From Gammaproteobacteria bacterium (GTDB taxonomy: Bacteria > Pseudomonadota > Gammaproteobacteria > Chromatiales > Chromatiaceae), in assembly GCA_020445415.1 (NCBI GenBank), contig JAGRGP010000067.1, forward strand, positions 1-57,930: a stretch of DNA of 57,930 nt, in the 5' to 3' direction. The first letter of the stretch is position 1, and every line of letters begins with the position of its first letter. The translations under genes were made by a program, and so were the position numbers. Shown here one piece after another: positions 53,582-57,930 of the stretch. A model generated the notes under the pieces. That model saw only the letters and a program-made list of their open reading frames with translations, did not search any database and was not told the DNA's origin.

Positions 53582-54564
53582 AACGCGACTCCGAAAGAGG
53601 ATTCCAGCAGTTTCAGATCCAAGCTGCCCGAACTGAAACTGTGACCACTGTCGAGTACGCTGACCACTACCCGCGCGGGGCTGAAGAGCATTGGATCGAT
53701 CTGGAAGAAGTCATAATTGTAGGCTTTGAAGACCTCCGCGAACGGTCGACCGTAGTCCCGCGAGGCACTACTTGGCAGATCCCGGGCAAGTTGCCGAGCC
53801 GCCTGGTCATCGCCCCGCACAAATAACTGCACCTGGCCTGCTAATAAGATCGCGTCGTTAGTTCGCCCCATGGCGGTAAGGAAATCCGGCGCCGGCGGCG
53901 GCAGTGGCGCACTCCCGCTTCCATCGATAATGTCAGACAGGGGAAAGCCGAGTTCATGGGCCTTATGCATCGCCACCTCCAGCACCCTGGCAACGATCTG
54001 CACGCAGCCGGCCAGGCTACCAGTGGGCGTGAGGATAAGCGTGAGCCTATCCGCACGCACACCACAGTCAGCAGCAATCCGATCCACCAGTGCCACCGGA
54101 GGAATAGTGTCCACCTCCAGTACCAGACAGGTGCTCTCGGCCTGATCCTGGTAACCCAGCTCGGCGAACAAGGGCTCTTTCTGCGCAAGACACCGCCCGG
54201 GCCCGGAACCCAGGGCTTGAAAGGCGCCCTCCTCCCATTTGTGGGAAAGATTCCAGCCAGCATATTGGCAACCCAAGCAGGCCAACACCGGATCCGAAGA
54301 ATGAACCTGTACCGAGGTGGGCCAACCCGAAACCGGCCCACAAGCCGTCAGCCCAACATTACCCAACCCCCCCAAGCAGATCTCGGATATCCGTCGGCCG
54401 GCTTCCAAGCCCCCAGGATAATCGATCCCCCCATCGACTACCTGACAACCGTTTGCCAAGGTGAGCAAACCAATCCGTAGGCGCGTAGCGTCGGCTATGA
54501 GTTCCGCTACCAGCGGATTGCTCAGATTGTTGACGCTAAACGTCCCCATCTCAGTGGCGAGCAT
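53578..54564 (-). CDS. mch: Methenyl-H4MPT cyclohydrolase
   Basis: 328 residues. Mch-specific stretches: NGCQVVDGGIDYPGGLEAG, ICLGGLG, VQVHSSDPVLACLGCQYAGW, PTGSLAGCVQIVARVLEVAMHK, and MGRTNDAILLAGQVQLFV. It hydrolyses methenyl-H4MPT+ to N5-formyl-H4MPT. ATG 54564 (MLATEMGTFSVNN) overlaps the end of the upstream ATP-grasp gene and is preferred to the frame from 54588. Confidence 0.96.
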   Translation of the reverse strand: MLATEMGTFSVNNLSNPLVAELIADATRLRIGLLTLANGCQVVDGGIDYPGGLEAGRRISEICLGGLGNVGLTACGPVSGWPTSVQVHSSDPVLACLGCQYAGWNLSHKWEEGAFQALGSGPGRCLAQKEPLFAELGYQDQAESTCLVLEVDTIPPVALVDRIAADCGVRADRLTLILTPTGSLAGCVQIVARVLEVAMHKAHELGFPLSDIIDGSGSAPLPPPAPDFLTAMGRTNDAILLAGQVQLFVRGDDQAARQLARDLPSSASRDYGRPFAEVFKAYNYDFFQIDPMLFSPARVVVSVLDSGHSFSSGSLDLKLLESSFGVAL

Positions 54565-55717
54565 GTTCCTGCCTCGGTCTGCAACCAATCGCTGTTAGGA
54601 TTTCTCGCTGACGCTGTTGCAGACACCGTTCCACCTGAGCAACAGTGTCGCCTTTCACCTGTAAGCTACACAGCGCCGCCCCCTTGGCCAAGAGAGTCCC
54701 AGGGGCTGGTCGGTCTTTGCACCAGGCAGGCCAATCCATTGCCTCGGGCACCCGCACGGACTCCGGCAGGTAGACGATCCGTTGACCGTGTATCAGGGCC
54801 GGAGCCCTGGTAGGCGGTAATTCAGGCAAAAGGCCGTGACACGACTGAACATGGTGCTTGATCCATCCCTCGGGCACCCACTCTTCGTACAGCTCCAGGG
54901 TTGCGGAGGGCCTGGGGTTGAGCTCGATGACGTAGGCCCGTCCCTGCGATACGATGCAATCCAAGCTATTTATGCCCCGCAATCCCAGCTCTACCACGAG
55001 TCGATCCACGAATGACCCGAGGAGTTCGGCGGTGCGTGGATCAAGTCCCGCCATACTCACCGCTCCGGCATAGAGGAATGGCTGGTTAGCCACACCCCTT
55101 GCCTGCTTCAGGCTGTTGTATCCAATCAGCCGGCTGGAAGCTCCGTTGGCGATGAACAGCACCGACATGACTGCCCCTCTCAGGTAACGCTGGTAATAGC
55201 AGTTACCGGCGTCGGCTCCCAGCTCCGGTTGTTGTTCCCGGTTGAAAAATCTCACGCCCTGCCCACCACTCCCGGGACGTTTTCGCAGCCACCCTGCGCG
55301 GTGGCCAGTGGGTGGCTGAAACCGGATCTCCGGGAACGGAATCTCCAAGCGCGCAAGCCGGGCAAAGAACTGCCTGGGGTTCGACACCAGATCGAATACC
55401 GAGGGCTCGTTACCCAGTAACCTAAACCGCTCCGACACCCAGCGTAAGGTACCGGAGTGATTCTCCAGTCCCGCACCATAAACTACCCCGGTCTCCAGGT
55501 GACCGGCATCCGAGGTTGCCAGCTCGCGGTACAATTCGACTTGATTCAGGCCGAACTCGTCCATGGAAATCCGGCGCCAGTGGCAAGCCAGATCTTGAGT
55601 ATCCTGATCACCGAATCCATCGAACACGGATACCCGGAAACCTCCGCGCACCGCGGACGCCGCGATGCTCCGGCCAGAATTAGCCACCACCAGCAGATTA
55701 ACGGGATCAGCCAACAT
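54551..55717 (-). CDS. ATP-grasp enzyme between mtdB and mch
   Basis: 388 residues. It begins LLVVANSGRSIAASAVRGGF (Rossmann-like pre-domain). ATP-grasp core: WLRKRPGSGGQGVRFF (ATP loop), YYQRYLRGAVMSVLFIANG and GLRGINSLDCIVSQGRAYVIELNPRPS (metal site). A biotin-carboxylase-like C-terminal part follows. It is the third ATP-grasp protein in the operon and is distinct in length and order from the RimK-like and MfnD-like ones. The substrate is unknown; a carboxylate-amine ligation in H4MPT or methylofuran side-chain assembly is probable from context. ATG 55717 overlaps mtdB by 11 bases. Confidence 0.82.
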   Translation of the reverse strand: MLADPVNLLVVANSGRSIAASAVRGGFRVSVFDGFGDQDTQDLACHWRRISMDEFGLNQVELYRELATSDAGHLETGVVYGAGLENHSGTLRWVSERFRLLGNEPSVFDLVSNPRQFFARLARLEIPFPEIRFQPPTGHRAGWLRKRPGSGGQGVRFFNREQQPELGADAGNCYYQRYLRGAVMSVLFIANGASSRLIGYNSLKQARGVANQPFLYAGAVSMAGLDPRTAELLGSFVDRLVVELGLRGINSLDCIVSQGRAYVIELNPRPSATLELYEEWVPEGWIKHHVQSCHGLLPELPPTRAPALIHGQRIVYLPESVRVPEAMDWPAWCKDRPAPGTLLAKGAALCSLQVKGDTVAQVERCLQQRQREILTAIGCRPRQEHARH

Positions 55718-56609
55718 GGGTGCGGGCAACCTGAAAGGCTTGCTGAAAATCGAGATACTGCGGGGTATCTGACTCGCGCATCTGTTTCAGCAACAGGTGT
55801 TGGGTCTGATACTTAACATTACCGACCACCAAGGCGCCAATACCCAAGGCCGCGCCCGGCGCACCGGCAAGCGGACGGGCGTCATCCATCACCCCCAATC
55901 CCTCGATACCCTCCGGAGGCACCGCATTGACATCACAAGCAACCTTCAGCCGCCGCGCCATTGCCAGTTGCTTGGCATCAACTACCCGCACGCCGGCCTT
56001 GGCGGCGTTGAAGATCACATCGGCTTGCTCGACCAACGCCTCCACCGCCGTGCCGGAGCTACCGTCGGCGCCGGTCAATTCCACCGCGTAGCGTTCACCA
56101 CACAACCGCGCCACTGCATCGGCCTTTTCCCTGCTATGGTGACTGACAATAACCACTTTGGCGCCGGCTTGCGCCGCCAGTATGGCGGCCACCGAGCCCA
56201 CCGGTCCCGTGCCACCGAACACGGCTACCGTCTGCCCCCTTAAACCGCTGCCAGGGGATTCCTTGAGCTGCTTGTCCACACAAGCCACCATCGCCGCCGC
56301 CGTGGTAAACGCCCCGCTGGGATCGGCGAATAGGGAGAGTTCAAAGGGAGGTACCATGGACTTACGGGCTAGCTCCAGCATGTCGATCGCCAGAAAGGCA
56401 TCCCGCCCGCCGATAAAGATGCCCGTTCGTTTCACCCCTTTGGGCCCCCGGGAAAAAATCGCATCCTGAACCAGATCTTTGACCTCGGCCAGCTCCACAT
56501 CGGTGTATGGCGTGCATCCCTCCCAGCCGGCGTCATAAGCCATGTTTACGTCGAAGGGGCTAAGGTTTTTAGCCGCCGTCATCATGTGCAGCAGGTATTT
56601 TCTTTCCAT
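55707..56609 (-). CDS. mtdB: NAD(P)-dependent methylene-H4MPT dehydrogenase
   Basis: 300 residues. It starts KYLLHMMTAAKNLSPFDVNMAYDAG (substrate region). Rossmann site AVFGGTGPVGSVAAILAAQAG, then VSHHSREKADA and CDVNAVPPEGIEGLGV, with the C-terminal GIGALVVGNVKYQTQHLLL. MtdB oxidises methylene-H4MPT to methenyl-H4MPT with NAD+ or NADP+. It begins at TAATG overlapping the mptG stop. Confidence 0.96.
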   Translation of the reverse strand: MERKYLLHMMTAAKNLSPFDVNMAYDAGWEGCTPYTDVELAEVKDLVQDAIFSRGPKGVKRTGIFIGGRDAFLAIDMLELARKSMVPPFELSLFADPSGAFTTAAAMVACVDKQLKESPGSGLRGQTVAVFGGTGPVGSVAAILAAQAGAKVVIVSHHSREKADAVARLCGERYAVELTGADGSSGTAVEALVEQADVIFNAAKAGVRVVDAKQLAMARRLKVACDVNAVPPEGIEGLGVMDDARPLAGAPGAALGIGALVVGNVKYQTQHLLLKQMRESDTPQYLDFQQAFQVARTHVG

Positions 56610-57613
56610 TATTTTTTCTGTCTTTTATTGATCAGCGACACAGGAGCCGGAATGGTTTCCAAGGTTGCCCCTCTGTTTCTGGCGGCAACTCTCAGGTACT
56701 TTAGGGGAGACAACTCGCCGAATCGTTGTTTCAGCCCCCGTTCCAAGGCAATGGCGGAACTCTCGTCCGGAAGCAGCACGAAACCAGTAGGCCCCCAGGA
56801 ACTCTGCCCTACCCCCGAATAACCTTGAGATGTAATCCAAGCCAAAGCTTGGGAAACCGCGGGGCTGGTGAATCGACCTCCCTGAACGGGGGCAAAATGA
56901 TCCCCCATCACCCGCTGAATTTCACCGATGGCCTCTGCCACCAACTCCAGCCGGCGCTCTACCAGCCCCGGGAGCACCTTCATCATTACCAGTCGGCACA
57001 GGTAGCCCGCGGATGCTTCCGAGAACTTCGTTAGTTGAGCAAAGGCCGCGAGCTCTTGGTTCCCATGAAGCCCCTTGCCTCGGGAATCCAACAGCAACAG
57101 CACCCGCCACTGGGTGGGAAACGCGAAACGAACGGCGACCGGAGGCACCTCTCCAACATCGCCACGCCCGGCGTCGATAATGAACCCCCCCGCCTCGAAG
57201 GCACCAATCCCGATACCCGAGCGAGCACCACGATGCAGCAGATGCGCGATGGCGCGGCTGCTGCTCTCGCTTCCGTAGAGCCGCTCCAACGCGGTACCCA
57301 CCGCAAGGGAGAGCTGGGTACCGGAGCCCAAACCGACATGGTCCGGAATGGCCTGTTCGATCCGGATATCCACCCCACCGGGCAGTTCCCTCGCCTCGGC
57401 AAATGCCCGAGCATACTCCAGGGCGCGATCGGCACCGGGGCCTCGGGCCACAAAATCACTCGCGCGGCGCGCCCGCAACCGGGTTGCCAGGGAATCGATC
57501 GTCAGGCCGATGCTGCCATACAGCCTGCCCAATCCGCCATGCATATCGAGAAAACCCAAGTGTAGGCGGGCGGGCGCTTCTACACACACATGAATGGAAT
57601 CGGCGCTAGACAT
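56609..57613 (-). CDS. mptG: Beta-ribofuranosylaminobenzene 5'-phosphate synthase
   Basis: 334 residues, GHMP-kinase-like fold. PARLHLGFLDMHGGLGRLYGS at the N-terminus, the phosphate loop DHVGLGSGTQLSLAVGTALE, RGARSGIGIGAFEAGGFIID and the C-terminal GVGQSSWGPTGFVLLP. This is the pattern of beta-RFAP synthase (orf4 in Methylorubrum), which joins pABA to PRPP in the first committed step of H4MPT synthesis. ATG 57613 is chosen (AAAGG eight bases upstream) over TTG 57631. First gene of the long minus-strand operon. Confidence 0.93.
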   Translation of the reverse strand: MSSADSIHVCVEAPARLHLGFLDMHGGLGRLYGSIGLTIDSLATRLRARRASDFVARGPGADRALEYARAFAEARELPGGVDIRIEQAIPDHVGLGSGTQLSLAVGTALERLYGSESSSRAIAHLLHRGARSGIGIGAFEAGGFIIDAGRGDVGEVPPVAVRFAFPTQWRVLLLLDSRGKGLHGNQELAAFAQLTKFSEASAGYLCRLVMMKVLPGLVERRLELVAEAIGEIQRVMGDHFAPVQGGRFTSPAVSQALAWITSQGYSGVGQSSWGPTGFVLLPDESSAIALERGLKQRFGELSPLKYLRVAARNRGATLETIPAPVSLINKRQKK

Positions 57614-57664
57614 CTTCGAGCCTTTTTTCAACCCACATCAAGGTTTGAACAGGAGCAAAACGTC

Positions 57665-57693
57665 ACAGTAAAATACTAAGCATATGAATGCAA
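57665..57693 (-). promoter_or_regulatory. Candidate promoter of the H4MPT operon
   Basis: On the minus strand TTGCAT (57693-57688) and TACTGT (57670-57665) are 17 bases apart, 50 bases upstream of the mptG ATG. It resembles the element before mcd (TTGAAT-N17-TACTGC). The -10 is far from the sigma-70 consensus. Confidence 0.35.
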
Positions 57694-57930
57694 TTAGTGT
57701 GCCCGGGTGGTGACCACGATCGCGAATCAACCCCCTATCCAGCCCCGGGAACAGTGGTGCACCTCGCTTGACTCAATGTGTCACTGGGGCTGCCCTTAAT
57801 AGGGGACAATGGCGCGTGTACCTCCTGGCCCGTGGGCCGGCGGCCGAAAACCTGTTGGATTCACCCGTGCTTTTGTCATCTCCCCTGCTTGGCACACTTC
57901 CTGCCTCGCAGAACAACGAATAGGCAAGAC
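57694..57930. other. Upstream region of the H4MPT operon
   Basis: No gene is recognised in the last 237 bases. A symmetrical GTGGTGACCAC (57707-57717) lies just upstream of the candidate promoter and could be a regulator site. The rest is GC-rich without a clear signal. Confidence 0.35.

Noticed and set aside
1-57930. tRNA, rRNA, insertion sequences, prophage or CRISPR
   Set aside because: No cloverleaf, transposase, integrase, terminal repeat or repeat-spacer array was recognised on either strand by reading; a tRNAscan/ISfinder run would be needed to exclude degenerate copies.

Overview
The window reads as a chromosomal segment of a gammaproteobacterium with C1 (formaldehyde-oxidising) metabolism. 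Supporting signs are GreB, HtpX, a DUF1244 protein and PhoB/Pst genes of proteobacterial type, moderately high GC, a complete-looking tetrahydromethanopterin (H4MPT) gene island (fae, mch, mtdB, beta-RFAP synthase and methanofuran-type genes), and core enzymes of the ethylmalonyl-CoA (EMC) pathway (mcd, ecm, meaB, ccr). A Gly/Tyr-rich tail at the left edge resembles sulfur-globule proteins and c-type cytochromes are present, so a sulfur-oxidising Chromatiales-like facultative methylotroph is one possibility. That assignment is inference; no rRNA or other phylogenetic marker was seen.

Layout. 0-8.3 kb: the end of a Gly/Tyr-rich gene with its terminator, then a minus-strand four-gene set (lipase-maturation-factor-like membrane protein, penta-heme cytochrome with TPRs, FG-GAP/ASPIC-UnbV protein, TPR protein) that looks like an undescribed envelope redox or assembly system. 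8.4-13.4 kb: acrylyl-CoA-reductase-like acuI divergent from a GntR/FadR regulator, then housekeeping genes. 13.5-21.5 kb: cytochrome c', an XpaC-TelA-SPFH-zinc-ribbon membrane-stress operon with a small membrane protein at its head, an inositol-phosphatase-family enzyme, htpX, greB. 21.7-29.7 kb: the EMC block mcd-ecm-meaB-ccr, with ccr carrying a C-terminal CBS pair, convergent with a MaoC-like hydratase. 29.8-31.3 kb: an AEC transporter and a small flavoprotein. 31.3-37.9 kb: pstSCAB behind an array of about eight 11-bp-phased Pho half-sites, a universal stress protein and phoB with its own Pho box; neither phoR nor phoU is adjacent.

38-42.7 kb is a more AT-rich accessory stretch (tag, a solitary Mrr-type endonuclease, a small secreted protein, a glutamine amidotransferase, a SIMPL protein). 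42.8-43.8 kb holds a yybP-ykoY (manganese) riboswitch ahead of a UPF0016/GDT1-type manganese exporter. 43.9-45 kb is an old-yellow-enzyme gene.

45.1-57.6 kb is the H4MPT/methanofuran island. Twelve tightly packed, mostly overlapping minus-strand genes run from mptG through mtdB, mch and fae to pabB and an amino-acid-kinase-family gene, interrupted by one HisA-like gene on the opposite strand. Together these genes would oxidise formaldehyde bound to H4MPT and build the cofactors (pABA supply, beta-RFAP synthase, pterin synthase, several ATP-grasp ligases, MfnD/E/F-like steps), while the EMC block would regenerate glyoxylate from acetyl-CoA. The formyltransferase/hydrolase (fhc) genes, a C1 dehydrogenase and the remaining EMC genes (phaAB, epi, mcl) are not in the window.
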